64,000 nucleotides of DNA, from assembly GCF_003269295.1 (NCBI RefSeq), contig NZ_QLTT01000006.1, positions 434,001-498,000 on the forward strand. Direction: 5' to 3'. The stretch comes from Lentzea atacamensis. Lineage in GTDB: Bacteria > Actinomycetota > Actinomycetes > Mycobacteriales > Pseudonocardiaceae. Position numbers and translations under genes: made by a program. How positions within the stretch are numbered: the first letter of the stretch is position 1; every line of letters starts with the position of its first letter. This document shows, piece after piece, positions 31,434 to 40,161 of this stretch. The notes under the pieces were generated by a model that saw only the letters and a list, made by a program, of their open reading frames with translations, did no database searches and was not told the DNA's origin.

Positions 31434-34249
31434 TGAGCAGGCGGGACGAGCGGCGACGGAGGATCGAGGAAGCCTTCACGGAGTTCCAGCGCGCCGTTGC
31501 GGCCGCGCTGGGCTCCGTGGCGCGTGAGCACCGGGCACTCGCCACCGAGCACGCGAAGGACATGTTCGAGTTCACTGTGCGCGGCATGGGCGCCGACAAG
31601 GCGCTGCGCGACACCGCGCTGGCGAACGTGACACCGTTCCTGGTGGTCGACGAGAAGCGCGAGAGAAACCCGCGCCAGGCTCCGCTCTCGATGGCCCAGT
31701 TCGCCGAGCGGCTCGCCCAGATCAAGCACGACTGGCAGCAGTCGTACCACGAGTGGACCACGACCGGTCCCGACCAGCTGACGGCGCTGGTGAACTCGGT
31801 CGCCGCCGGGCCGGCGTCGTGGCCGCACGAGTCGTGGCTCGGCACGCCTGGCACGCACGACGGCAGCGAGGGCGTGCCGGAGCTGTGGCGGATCGGCACG
31901 GGCGTGGTGACGTCCGCGCCGGAGACGCAGCCGTTCCCGGTGGCGGTTCCGCTGCTGGACCAGGCGCACCTGCACATCTCGTCCACTTCGGACAGCCGTC
32001 AGCTCGCGGACACGCTGGTGGAGAACCTGTTGCTGCGGGTGCTGTCGCACTTCCAGCCGGGTCTCGTGCACGTTCACGTGTGGGACGTCGGCCAGCTGAC
32101 CGGGTCGTTGCCGGGCCTCTACCCGTTGACCCGCGCCAACCTGCTGACGGTGCACGACCCGGCGCGGCTGCACGAGCTGCTGGACGAGCTGTCCGAGCAC
32201 ATCCGCCAGGTGCACACGAAGGTTCTGGTCGACGGGCACCTGACCGTTCGATCGGTCAGCGGTGAGGGCAGGCGCACCGAGCCGTGGCGGATCGCCGTGT
32301 TGTTCGGCAACCGCAAGGCGTTGAAGGAAGAGCACCAGCAGCAGCTGCAACGCGTGGCGCGCAACGGTTTGGCGTGCGGGGTGCAGTTGTTCATCGTGGA
32401 CATCCCGATCACGATCAACTCGCCGGTGGAGACCGTGTCGTTGCGCGGTGACGGCACCGCGACCTGCACGATGACCGGCAAGCACGTCACCGTGACGCTT
32501 GATCCGCCGCTGCCGCGGACTCTCGTGCCGCGCGCCTGTGCCGCCATCGCGGAGAAGCGCGAGGAGCGGCGGACGCGCATGAGCACCTTCGGCGATCTGC
32601 TGCCCGAACGGCCGTGGACCGAGAACTCCGCCGCCGGAGTCATTGCGCCCGTTGGCTTCGACGACGGTGAGCCGGTGTGCGTGCAACTCGGCGACACCTC
32701 GCCGCACGCGTTGATCGGTGGACCTTCGGGTTCAGGTAAGACGAACTTCCTCTACGCGATGCTCGGTTCGTTGTGTGCGCGGTACTCGCCGGACGAGCTG
32801 GAGCTGTACCTGCTGGACTTCAAGGAAGGCGTGTCGTTCGCGCAGTTCGCGCCGGGCCGCAAGGACCCGTCGTGGCTGCCGCACGCGCGCCTGGTCGGCG
32901 TGAACGTCAACACCGACCGCGAGTTCGGCGTGGCGCTGCTGAAGTTCCTGTCCGACGAGATGCGCCGGCGCGCGGACGCGGCCAAGCAGCACGAGGTCAC
33001 GAAGCTGGAGCACCTGCGCGCGGAGGACCCGAACGGGCGCTGGCCGCGGATCGTCGCGGTGATCGACGAGTTCCAGTACCTCTTCGGCGAGCGCGACCAG
33101 GTCACCGCCGCCGCGACCCAGCTGCTGGAGGACGTGGCGCGGCGCGGTCGCTCGCAGGGCATCCACCTGGTGCTGTCGTCGCAGGACGTCTCGGGCATCG
33201 AAGGGTTCTGGGGCAAGTCGGCGATCTTCGAGCAGTTCACCGTCCGCATCGCCCTGCCCAAGGCCCGCCGGGTGCTGGCCGAGCCGCAGAACGACGCCGC
33301 CGTGGAGCTCCCCCGCTGGCACGCGGTGATCAACCACGAGTCGGGGGTGAAGCCGGGCAACGAGATCTGCCGCATCCCGGACTCGACGTCCAAGGGCACC
33401 ATGGACTTCCTGCAGAACGAGCTGTGGCGCCGCGAGCCTGGCGAGGCCCCAGGCCTCTTCGACGGAAGCAAAGTTCCCTTTCTCGACGCACTGCCGGACT
33501 TCCTCGAACTGCGGCCGGGCGACGCTTCGCCTACCGTGCTGTTGGGACAGGTGATCGACGTCGCGGGCAGCGCGGCACGGGTGCGGTTCGCCCGCACCCC
33601 CGGCCGCAACATCGCGGTGATCGGCTCCGTGGTCCAGGACGCGGCCGCCGTGCTCGGCGGAGCGGCCGCGTCCCTGGGCAGGCAGCACGAGCCGTCCGAG
33701 GCGGCGTTCTCCCTGGCGTGCCTGGTCGACGAGGCCATGCCGGCGGCGTTGCATCTGGCGAAACGCCTGAGCGCCGACGGTCATGATGCTTCGGTGATCG
33801 GCATCGACGGCATCCGCGAGCTGCTGAACCGCACGGCGGCCCGCCTGCAGTCGCTGAACACGGGCACGTCCGACACGCCGCCGTCACCGCACTACCTGGT
33901 GCTCTACGGCGTGGACGCGGCACACACGTTGCTGGAGCAGAAAGATCCGGCAACGCGGGCGTCCGGCCTGGACAGCCTGCGCACGGTTCTCAAGCACGGC
34001 CCGGAGAACCGCACCCACGTGCTGGGCTGGTGGCGAGGCGTCACGAGGCTCAAGGCGAGCCTCCCACCAGGCGTCTACGACGACATCGGCGCATGGGTGG
34101 CGTTCGACGTCCAGGGCAAGGAGCTGCTGTCGCTCGGACCGGAACAGGTGATGGCGTGGTCGCCCCGACCACGCCGAGGCCTGTTCTTCGACCGGTTCGA
34201 GCACTCGCGACCGCAGGTGATCATCCCGTTCGACACAGGAGAAGCGTGA
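31433..34249 (+). CDS. FtsK/SpoIIIE-type ATPase with second degenerate domain
   Basis: A 938-residue protein. Residues 1-60 are coiled-coil and 60-400 form an alpha/beta domain with HISSTSDSRQLADTLVENLL. The FtsK/HerA ATPase at about 415-640 has Walker A GGPSGSGKTNFLY near 430, LELYLLDFKEGVSFAQF near 460, Walker B IVAVIDEFQYLF near 541 and RGRSQGIHLVLSSQD near 572. A second domain (about 700-930) keeps the fold pattern (GRNIAVIGSVVQDAAAVLGG) but has no P-loop Lys. No membrane helices or FtsK gamma domain are evident, so it is neither standard FtsK nor a full EccC. It is coupled to both small helical proteins upstream and the coiled-coil gene downstream. Confidence 0.88.
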   Translation: MSRRDERRRRIEEAFTEFQRAVAAALGSVAREHRALATEHAKDMFEFTVRGMGADKALRDTALANVTPFLVVDEKRERNPRQAPLSMAQFAERLAQIKHDWQQSYHEWTTTGPDQLTALVNSVAAGPASWPHESWLGTPGTHDGSEGVPELWRIGTGVVTSAPETQPFPVAVPLLDQAHLHISSTSDSRQLADTLVENLLLRVLSHFQPGLVHVHVWDVGQLTGSLPGLYPLTRANLLTVHDPARLHELLDELSEHIRQVHTKVLVDGHLTVRSVSGEGRRTEPWRIAVLFGNRKALKEEHQQQLQRVARNGLACGVQLFIVDIPITINSPVETVSLRGDGTATCTMTGKHVTVTLDPPLPRTLVPRACAAIAEKREERRTRMSTFGDLLPERPWTENSAAGVIAPVGFDDGEPVCVQLGDTSPHALIGGPSGSGKTNFLYAMLGSLCARYSPDELELYLLDFKEGVSFAQFAPGRKDPSWLPHARLVGVNVNTDREFGVALLKFLSDEMRRRADAAKQHEVTKLEHLRAEDPNGRWPRIVAVIDEFQYLFGERDQVTAAATQLLEDVARRGRSQGIHLVLSSQDVSGIEGFWGKSAIFEQFTVRIALPKARRVLAEPQNDAAVELPRWHAVINHESGVKPGNEICRIPDSTSKGTMDFLQNELWRREPGEAPGLFDGSKVPFLDALPDFLELRPGDASPTVLLGQVIDVAGSAARVRFARTPGRNIAVIGSVVQDAAAVLGGAAASLGRQHEPSEAAFSLACLVDEAMPAALHLAKRLSADGHDASVIGIDGIRELLNRTAARLQSLNTGTSDTPPSPHYLVLYGVDAAHTLLEQKDPATRASGLDSLRTVLKHGPENRTHVLGWWRGVTRLKASLPPGVYDDIGAWVAFDVQGKELLSLGPEQVMAWSPRPRRGLFFDRFEHSRPQVIIPFDTGEA

Positions 34250-34704
34250 TGAACCCGATGATGACGACGATGTTCGAGTCGGTCCCGTCGCAGCGTCGGA
34301 GCGAGGAGGTGATCGAGGTGCCGGCCGTGCCGGAGAGCGTTTCAGCCGTGGAGCGCTACAAGGAGATCATCGCCATCGCCACCGACGCGGCAACCCGCCA
34401 GCGCAAGCTGGACGAGGTCCGCTGCGCCGAGCTGGCCGAGCGAATCGCCCAGACCCAGCACCAGATCGCCGAGGTCCGCGACCGCGAGCGGGTCGTCCGC
34501 ATGGGTGCCGCCCTGCACTGGGAACAGGCCGTGGAGCAACTCTGGAACGAGCGCTGGCTCCAGATGGTCACGCCCCCGCTCCCGGACGAGTCCGTCCCGC
34601 CACGCCCGCAAGGCGAGTACAACCGGGCCATGGACCTCGCCTACCAGGCTCTCGAGGACTCCCTGGCCAAGCGAACCCTGTTGCGCCGCAAGCAGAAGGA
34701 CTGA
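34249..34704 (+). CDS. Coiled-coil protein of the FtsK-like operon
   Basis: A 151-residue protein whose ATG overlaps the ATPase stop by one base (TGATG). After a disordered start (MNPMMTTMFESVPSQRRSEE), residues 35-90 are a long charged helix (VERYKEIIAIATDAATRQRK, then LAERIAQTQHQIAEVRDRER). A Trp-rich segment (ALHWEQAVEQLWNERWLQMV) and a basic C-terminus (KRTLLRRKQKD) follow. It is probably a structural or adaptor subunit of the ATPase. I recognise no family. Confidence 0.72.
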   Translation: MNPMMTTMFESVPSQRRSEEVIEVPAVPESVSAVERYKEIIAIATDAATRQRKLDEVRCAELAERIAQTQHQIAEVRDRERVVRMGAALHWEQAVEQLWNERWLQMVTPPLPDESVPPRPQGEYNRAMDLAYQALEDSLAKRTLLRRKQKD

Positions 34705-35418
34705 GTGCGCCGCTTACGCACCACCGCCGACATCCAGGACGCCTCCGCCGACCCTCTGATCCGCTGGGCGGCGCAGGCCCTGTCTTCCGGTGGCGCAGCG
34801 TGGGAACACCGCGGCGCGGTAGCCGTGCACGCCCCTTCACTGACCCGGCGCCGCCGCCTGGTCCTCTCCGGCCCACCGGAGGGCGTGGCCTCGTTGCTGG
34901 CCGCGCACGGCCGAGGCACGAACCTGCGCCCACTGATGGAACGCACGCTGGCCCAAGAGGTCGCTTCTCTGATGCCCACACCGTGGACGGAGGACAAGCC
35001 CTTCGGCTGGATGGACCGCGCGGGCACGCTGGATCCCCCGCCCGACGTCCACTGGCTGTCCACAACAGACGGCGTGGAACCGCTGCTGCGCGCCGCCCTC
35101 CCCGAGTCCTGGGCCTGGCCGGGCGAACCAGGAGTCCGCCGCTGGGCCGGCGTCCACGCGAACGACACCCTCGTCGCCACAGCAGCCGAAGCGTGGTCCT
35201 CGACCGACGTCGGCTTCATGATGGGCGTGGCCGTCCACCCGTCCCACACAGGCCAGGGCCTGGGCCGGCGCGTCTGCCAGTTCGTGACGTCATCCCTGCT
35301 CACCCTCTACGGCACGTGCGCGCTCTTCGTGGAGAACTACAACGCCCCGGCCATCGCCCTCTACCGCAAACTCGGCTTCGCCTATCGAGACCTCACCACC
35401 CTCCTTCCTGCGGTCTAG
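34705..35418 (+). CDS. GNAT-family acetyltransferase, last gene of the FtsK-like operon
   Basis: A 237-residue protein whose GTG directly follows the previous stop (TGAGTG). Residues 1-110 are a divergent N-domain. The C-terminal GNAT has VGFMMGVAVHPSHTGQGLGR, which holds the HxGxGxGR acetyl-CoA loop, and ENYNAPAIALYRKLGFAY. Tight packing with the ATPase gene suggests it modifies a component of that system, but co-transcription alone does not prove this. The substrate is unknown. Confidence 0.85.
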   Translation: MRRLRTTADIQDASADPLIRWAAQALSSGGAAWEHRGAVAVHAPSLTRRRRLVLSGPPEGVASLLAAHGRGTNLRPLMERTLAQEVASLMPTPWTEDKPFGWMDRAGTLDPPPDVHWLSTTDGVEPLLRAALPESWAWPGEPGVRRWAGVHANDTLVATAAEAWSSTDVGFMMGVAVHPSHTGQGLGRRVCQFVTSSLLTLYGTCALFVENYNAPAIALYRKLGFAYRDLTTLLPAV

Positions 35419-35458
35419 CTCACAATCCGGAACAGTCGAACCGCACAGCCGGTTGAAA

Positions 35459-35473
35459 CGGATAACTGATCCG
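35459..35473 (+). promoter_or_regulatory. Inverted repeat CGGAT-AACTG-ATCCG before the MDR oxidoreductase
   Basis: Perfect 5-bp arms with a 5-bp spacer, 28 bp before the ATG at 35501. It is AT-rich locally and in promoter position; a repressor site is plausible. No regulator gene is adjacent. Confidence 0.4.
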
Positions 35474-35500
35474 CAATTCCTGGATGGAGATGGTTCGATC

Positions 35501-36508
35501 ATGACCAGCACCGCACTCGAGGTCCGGCTCGCGTCCCGCCCCAAGGGCTGGCCGACCGAGGACAACTTCGAGATCGCCGAGGTCGAGATCCCCACCCCGG
35601 GCGAAGGCCAGATCCTGGTGCGCAACGTGGTCATGAGCGTCGACCCGTACATGCGCGGCCGCATGAACGACGTGAAGTCGTACGTCCCCCCGTTCCAGGT
35701 GGGCAAGCCCCTGGAAGGCGGCGCCGTGGGCGAGGTGGTCGCCTCCAACGCCGAGGGCATCGCAGTGGGCGACAACGTCCTGCACGGCCTCGGCTGGCGC
35801 GAGTACGCCGTCCTGGACGCCAAGCACGCGGTGAAGGTCGATCCCGACGTCGCTCCCCTGGGCGCGTACCTCGGCGTCCTGGGCATGACCGGCCTGACCG
35901 CCTACGCGGGCCTCCTGGTCACCGCCGAGTTCAAGGAGGGCGACACCGTCTTCGTGTCCGGCGCAGCAGGCGCCGTGGGCCAGATCGTGGGCCAGATCGC
36001 CCGCCTGAAGGGCGCCGCGCGCGTGATCGGCTCGGCGGGTTCCGCCGAGAAGGTCAAGTACCTGACCGAGGAGCTCGGCTTCGACGCCGCCTTCAACTAC
36101 AAGGACGGGCCTGTCGCCGAGCAGCTCGCCGCAGCTGCCCCCAACGGCATCGACGTGTACTTCGACAACGTGGGCGGCGAGCACCTCGAGGCGGCCATCG
36201 ACGCCCTGAACGTGAACGGCCGGATCACGATGTGCGGCGCGATCTCCCAGTACAACGAGGCCGAGAAGCCCGCAGGCCCGAGCAACATGATCCAGATCCT
36301 CGCGAAGCGGCTGACCCTGCGCGGAATGCTGGTGGGCGACCACAAGGCCCTGCAGCAGCAGTTCGTGTCCGAGGTCGGCGCCTGGATCGCCTCTGGCGAG
36401 CTCAAGTACAGCGAGACCGTCGTCGAGGGCGGCGTCCGCCAGGCCCCGTCCGCGTTCCTGGGCATGCTGCGCGGCGACAACAAGGGCAAGATGCTCGTCC
36501 AGTTCTGA
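35501..36508 (+). CDS. NADP-dependent zinc-free MDR oxidoreductase (CurA/PTGR-like)
   Basis: A 335-residue protein from ATG 35501, with GGAGA upstream. MSVDPYMRGRMNDVKSY is the leukotriene-B4-dehydrogenase/CurA subgroup signature, and VFVSGAAGAVGQIVGQIARL is the NADPH-binding loop. YFDNVGGEHLEAAIDAL and MCGAISQYN further match the subgroup. There are no zinc-ligand cysteines. These enzymes reduce activated double bonds of enones and aldehydes with NADPH; the physiological substrate is unknown. A bidirectional terminator follows. Confidence 0.94.
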   Translation: MTSTALEVRLASRPKGWPTEDNFEIAEVEIPTPGEGQILVRNVVMSVDPYMRGRMNDVKSYVPPFQVGKPLEGGAVGEVVASNAEGIAVGDNVLHGLGWREYAVLDAKHAVKVDPDVAPLGAYLGVLGMTGLTAYAGLLVTAEFKEGDTVFVSGAAGAVGQIVGQIARLKGAARVIGSAGSAEKVKYLTEELGFDAAFNYKDGPVAEQLAAAAPNGIDVYFDNVGGEHLEAAIDALNVNGRITMCGAISQYNEAEKPAGPSNMIQILAKRLTLRGMLVGDHKALQQQFVSEVGAWIASGELKYSETVVEGGVRQAPSAFLGMLRGDNKGKMLVQF

Positions 36509-36526
36509 CCTGAGCGAACGCACGCG

Positions 36527-36563
36527 GGGACCTTTCGCACTGTCACACGGTGCGAAAGGTCCC
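36527..36563. terminator. Bidirectional terminator between convergent genes
   Basis: A perfect 14-bp stem (36527-36540 with 36550-36563) and 9-nt loop in the 63-bp gap between the MDR oxidoreductase and the FAD oxidase. The stem contains AAAGG/CCTTT, and there is no long T run on either side. Confidence 0.8.
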
Positions 36564-36571
36564 GCGTCGCG

Positions 36572-38116
36572 TCAGAGCAGCTTGCCGGGGTTGAGGATGC
36601 CGGTCGGGTCCAGCTGCGCCTTCACGGCTCGCAGCACGTCCACGCCGATCGGCCCGATCTCCTTCTCCAGCCAGGGCTGGTGGTCACGGCCCACCGCGTG
36701 GTGATGGGTGATGGTGCCCAGCCGGGAGATGGCATCCGAAGCAGCGACCTTGGCCCGCTCCCACTGCCCCACCGGGTCCGCGAGATCCCGTGGCACCAAC
36801 ACGGTGAAGTACAACGAGGCCCCGGTCTCGTAAGCGTGCGAGACATGGCACATCACCACGGGATCCCCCAACTCGGCGGTCAAAGCCGCCCGAACGGCGT
36901 CCCGCAACTCGGACACCCGAGACCAGTGCGTGGCGGTCTCCAGCGTCTCCACGCACACCCCGGCGTCCAGAAGCGCGTCCCGCTGCCGAGGTCCGTTGAA
37001 CCGCCCGTGCAACCAGGCCACCCCCATGGCCCGCCCCAACCGCACGACCTTCCGCCCGCTCAACGCACTCATGGTCGCGGACCGGGACCGGCACTCCCAC
37101 CCGAGAATCACCAGGCAGGGCTGCTTCACACCCCGGAACCGCAGATACTTCTTCAAGGTGGCGGCCTTCGGCCCGGCCAGCTCCAGGGCGACCTCGGTCT
37201 CGTCCACATCGGACAGACGGGTGATGTCGGCCAGCACCCCGTCCTGAGCAAGAGAACGAACGAGATCGACCCCGGCCTCCCAGCCGTCGACCACGAACCC
37301 TTCGTACCGAGGCCCATAAGGCTTGGGCCGAACCCGCACAGAAACCTCGGTGATCACCCCGAACAGCCCTTCGCTGCCGAGCACGAGCTGCTTCAGATCC
37401 GGCCCAGCAGCAGAAGCAGGAGCAGCACCGACCACCCACTCCCCCACCGGCGTCGCCACCCGCAGTGACTCCACCATGTCCTCGAACCGCCCGTACCCGG
37501 AGGACGCCTGCCCCGCGGATCGAGTAGCCGCGAACCCACCGATGGTGGCCCGCTCGAACGACTGCGGCACGTGCCCGAGCGTGAACCCGTGCTCCCCCAG
37601 CAGCCGCTCGGCCTCGGGCCCGGTCATCCCGGCCTGCAGCACGGCGACCCGGGACACGGGGTCCACGGAAACCAGCGCCCCGAGGCCGGCCAGATCCAAC
37701 GCCACCACCGCGGACTTCGACCCGCGCAGCGCCTCGACCCCGCCGACGACGGAGGTCCCGCCACCGAACGGCACCACGGCAACGTCGTGCTCGACGCACA
37801 CCTTCAGGACTTCGAGGACCTCGTCCGGCGTGGAGGGCTGCACAACGGCGTCGGGAACGGCCAGCGTGCCGTGGCCGCGGTGGCGCAGCAGATCCAGATA
37901 GGACAGGCCACCGGCACGTCCCAGCCGGTCGACCGGGTCGACGCTGATCCCGGCCACCGCCTCCAACGCCTCGAAGGCGTCGGTGGACAGCCCGGATTCC
38001 GGCGCCGGCACCGGCATCTCCTCGAACGGCTCGCCCAGCCCGACCCGCTGACTCAGCCAGGCCAGCGCACGAGGCGGCAGCGGCACGGTCTCAGTGGTCC
38101 ATCTCGCCCTGGTCAC
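36572..38116 (-). CDS. FAD-binding oxidase, alkyl-dihydroxyacetonephosphate-synthase-like
   Basis: 514 residues from GTG 38116; ATG 38134 would add six residues but overlaps the TetR start and the operator. The PCMH FAD domain has VVPFGGGTSVVGGVEALRG, FTLGHVPQSFERATIGGFAA and RSAGQASSGYGRFEDMVESL. The C-terminal half has FNGPRQRDALLDAGVCVETL and the His-rich ITHHHAVGRDHQPWL, both typical of ADPS homologues. In eukaryotes ADPS makes ether lipids; the bacterial reaction is not settled. No ribosome-binding site is visible, so the transcript may be leaderless. It is divergent from a TetR gene. Confidence 0.9.
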   Translation of the reverse strand: MTRARWTTETVPLPPRALAWLSQRVGLGEPFEEMPVPAPESGLSTDAFEALEAVAGISVDPVDRLGRAGGLSYLDLLRHRGHGTLAVPDAVVQPSTPDEVLEVLKVCVEHDVAVVPFGGGTSVVGGVEALRGSKSAVVALDLAGLGALVSVDPVSRVAVLQAGMTGPEAERLLGEHGFTLGHVPQSFERATIGGFAATRSAGQASSGYGRFEDMVESLRVATPVGEWVVGAAPASAAGPDLKQLVLGSEGLFGVITEVSVRVRPKPYGPRYEGFVVDGWEAGVDLVRSLAQDGVLADITRLSDVDETEVALELAGPKAATLKKYLRFRGVKQPCLVILGWECRSRSATMSALSGRKVVRLGRAMGVAWLHGRFNGPRQRDALLDAGVCVETLETATHWSRVSELRDAVRAALTAELGDPVVMCHVSHAYETGASLYFTVLVPRDLADPVGQWERAKVAASDAISRLGTITHHHAVGRDHQPWLEKEIGPIGVDVLRAVKAQLDPTGILNPGKLL

Positions 38117-38117
38117 T

Positions 38118-38132
38118 GCTACAGTGTTACAC
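38118..38132. promoter_or_regulatory. TetR operator/promoter candidate (GTGTTACAC core)
   Basis: GTGTTACAC (38124-38132) is a 9-bp odd palindrome between the FAD-oxidase GTG (38116) and the TetR ATG (38133). The 16-bp gap leaves no room for separate promoters, so regulator binding would affect both genes. Confidence 0.5.
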
Positions 38133-38708
38133 ATGACGTCTCAACGTCACACTCACGACGCGCTGCTCGACGCCACCCGCGAGTGTGTTCTTGAGGTGGG
38201 GGTACGCCGGACAACCCTCACCGACGTGGCAAAACGCGCCGGCGTGAGCCGAATGACGCTGTACCGCCGCTACCCGGACGTCGATCACCTGGTGCGGGCG
38301 TTGATGACCAGGGAGTTCGCCGCCCTGCTGGCCGAGGTCGAAGAGACCGGCGGCCGCGGCAACGCGCGCGAACAGCTGGTCAGCAGGGCTGTGGACGCGA
38401 TCAGGGCGCTGTCGGGCAACCCGCTCATGCAGCGCGTCCTCCAGCTCGACGCCGAGCTGATGCTGCCCTACCTCACCGAGCGGCTCGGCAGCACGCAACG
38501 GCTCGTCGAGCAGTTCCTCGTCGGCCAGATCGAGGCGGGACACCTCGACGGGTCGATCCGGTTCGGGGACGCCAAGACGCAGGCCCGCGTCGTGCTGCTG
38601 AGCACGCAGTCGATGGTCCTGTCCACGAAGCCCGCAACGTCCGGGCTCGACTTCACCTCGCTGCTTGACGAGCTCGCCAAGCAGCTGGACGGAGCGCTGC
38701 GACCGTGA
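38133..38708 (+). CDS. TetR-family transcriptional regulator
   Basis: A 191-residue protein from ATG 38133. The helix-turn-helix at residues 5-55 reads HDALLDATRECVLEVGVRRT, TLTDVAKRAGVSRMTLYRRY and PDVDHLVRALM. The C-terminal ligand domain is unremarkable. It overlaps the GlpD-like gene by 4 bp (GTGA) and is divergent from the FAD oxidase. It probably represses both, linking glycerol-3-phosphate and ether-lipid-type chemistry; the ligand is unknown. Confidence 0.92.
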   Translation: MTSQRHTHDALLDATRECVLEVGVRRTTLTDVAKRAGVSRMTLYRRYPDVDHLVRALMTREFAALLAEVEETGGRGNAREQLVSRAVDAIRALSGNPLMQRVLQLDAELMLPYLTERLGSTQRLVEQFLVGQIEAGHLDGSIRFGDAKTQARVVLLSTQSMVLSTKPATSGLDFTSLLDELAKQLDGALRP

Positions 38709-40090
38709 ACACGTCCCTGAACGCCATCCGCCGCGAGCAGGATCTCCAAGCTGCACAACAGGAAGTCGCCGATCTCCTCGTGATCGGCGGCGGGGTCACC
38801 GGCACGGGCGTCGCGCTCGACGCGGCGTCGCGCGGCCTCAGGACCGTGCTGCTGGAGGCGCACGACCTGGCGTTCGGGACGTCGCGCTGGTCCAGCAAGC
38901 TCGTCCACGGCGGCCTGCGCTACCTCGCGAAGGGCGACGTGAAGCTCGCCCACGAGAGCGCGGTCGAGCGCGGCATCCTGATGACCAGGACGGCACCGCA
39001 CCTCATCCGCACGCTGCCGATGCTGTTCCCCTTGCACACCAACGCGAACCACTTCGTCATGGCGGGACTCAAGGCGGGCAACGCCCTGCGCATCGCCGCC
39101 GGCACCCCCGCCGGCGTGCTGCCCCGGCCGCGCCGCGTAACCCGGCACGAGGCCCTGGCGCTGGTGCCCGGCCTGAATCCGGACAAGCTCACCGGCGGAC
39201 TCCTCAACTACGACGGCCAGCTCGTCGACGACGCCCGCCTGGTGGTCACCCTCGCCCGCACCGCCGCCGGCTACGGCGCCCGCATCATCACCCGTGCGAA
39301 AGTCCTGACGCTGCAAGGCGATGGCGCCGAAGCCCAGGACACGCTCACCGGCACCACGTTCAGCGTCAGGGCCAGAGCGGTGATCAACGCGACGGGCGTC
39401 TGGGCGGGCACGCTCGCGCCGGTGCAGCTGCGCCCGTCCCGCGGCTCACACCTCGTCCTGGACGCGAAGTCCGTCGGCATCACGGGAACCGCGCTGACGA
39501 TCCCGGTCCCCGGTGAACGCAACCGCTACGCACTCCTGCTGCCCCAGGCGAACGGCCGCGCGTACCTGGGCCTCACCGACGAGCCGGTCGACGAGATCCC
39601 GGACGTGCCGACGGTGCCGGAGTCCGATGTGGACTTCCTGCTCAAGACCGCTTCCCACGTCCTGCAACGGGAGCTCACGCGGGAAGACGTCATCGGCAGC
39701 TACGCCGGTCTGCGCCCGCTGCTCGAAGCCGAGGGCCAGACGGCGGACCTGTCCCGCCACCACGCCGTGCTCAAGGCCCAGAACGGCGTGATCACGGTCG
39801 TCGGCGGCAAGCTCACGACCTACCGCAAGATGGCGGCGGACGCGGTCAACGCGACGAACCTGACGAAGATCCCGTGCCGCACCAAGGACATCCGCCTGGT
39901 CGACGACAAGCCGCACCCGACCACGCCGATCGCACCCGGCGTCACCGAGGCCGACGTCGTTCACGCGATCAAGCACGAAGGTGCGCTCGACATCGACGAC
40001 ATCCTCGACCGGCGCACCCGGATCGGCCTGGTGCCGGCCGATCGCGAGAAGGCGGCACCCGCGATCGCCGCACTCCTCTCCGCCGTGTGA
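38705..40090 (+). CDS. glpD: FAD-dependent glycerol-3-phosphate dehydrogenase, short C-terminus
   Basis: A 461-residue protein from GTG 38705. The FAD site is DLLVIGGGVTGTGVALDAAS near 23-42. GTSRWSSKLVHGGLRYLAKG near 60 and YAGLRPLLEAEGQTADLSRH near 335 are GlpD hallmarks. It oxidises glycerol-3-phosphate to dihydroxyacetone phosphate at the membrane. Most GlpD proteins have 500-580 residues; here the DAO_C cap is shortened between RLVDDKPHPTTPIAPG and the closing DIDDILDRRTRIGLVP. It is translationally coupled to the TetR regulator, and the FAD oxidase next door acts on DHAP-derived substrates in eukaryotes. Confidence 0.9.
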   Translation: MNTSLNAIRREQDLQAAQQEVADLLVIGGGVTGTGVALDAASRGLRTVLLEAHDLAFGTSRWSSKLVHGGLRYLAKGDVKLAHESAVERGILMTRTAPHLIRTLPMLFPLHTNANHFVMAGLKAGNALRIAAGTPAGVLPRPRRVTRHEALALVPGLNPDKLTGGLLNYDGQLVDDARLVVTLARTAAGYGARIITRAKVLTLQGDGAEAQDTLTGTTFSVRARAVINATGVWAGTLAPVQLRPSRGSHLVLDAKSVGITGTALTIPVPGERNRYALLLPQANGRAYLGLTDEPVDEIPDVPTVPESDVDFLLKTASHVLQRELTREDVIGSYAGLRPLLEAEGQTADLSRHHAVLKAQNGVITVVGGKLTTYRKMAADAVNATNLTKIPCRTKDIRLVDDKPHPTTPIAPGVTEADVVHAIKHEGALDIDDILDRRTRIGLVPADREKAAPAIAALLSAV

Positions 40091-40091
40091 A

Positions 40092-40144
40092 AGGGCGCCT
40101 GCAAGTACCGCCAGCCTCGCGTTGGCAGTACTTGCAGACGCCCT
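40092..40144. terminator. Bidirectional terminator between GlpD-like and ESX cassette
   Basis: 22-bp arms at 40092-40113 and 40123-40144 with a 9-nt loop. The two mismatches are C-A on the plus strand but G-U wobbles on the minus strand, so the hairpin is stronger as the end of the minus-strand ESX cassette. Confidence 0.75.
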
Positions 40145-40161
40145 CGGCGCAAGGACTCAGC

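Noticed and set aside
31433..34249. Assignment as chromosomal FtsK or EccC of a type VII system
   Set aside because: No membrane helices, no gamma DNA-binding domain and no Ecc partners; only the ATPase core is shared.
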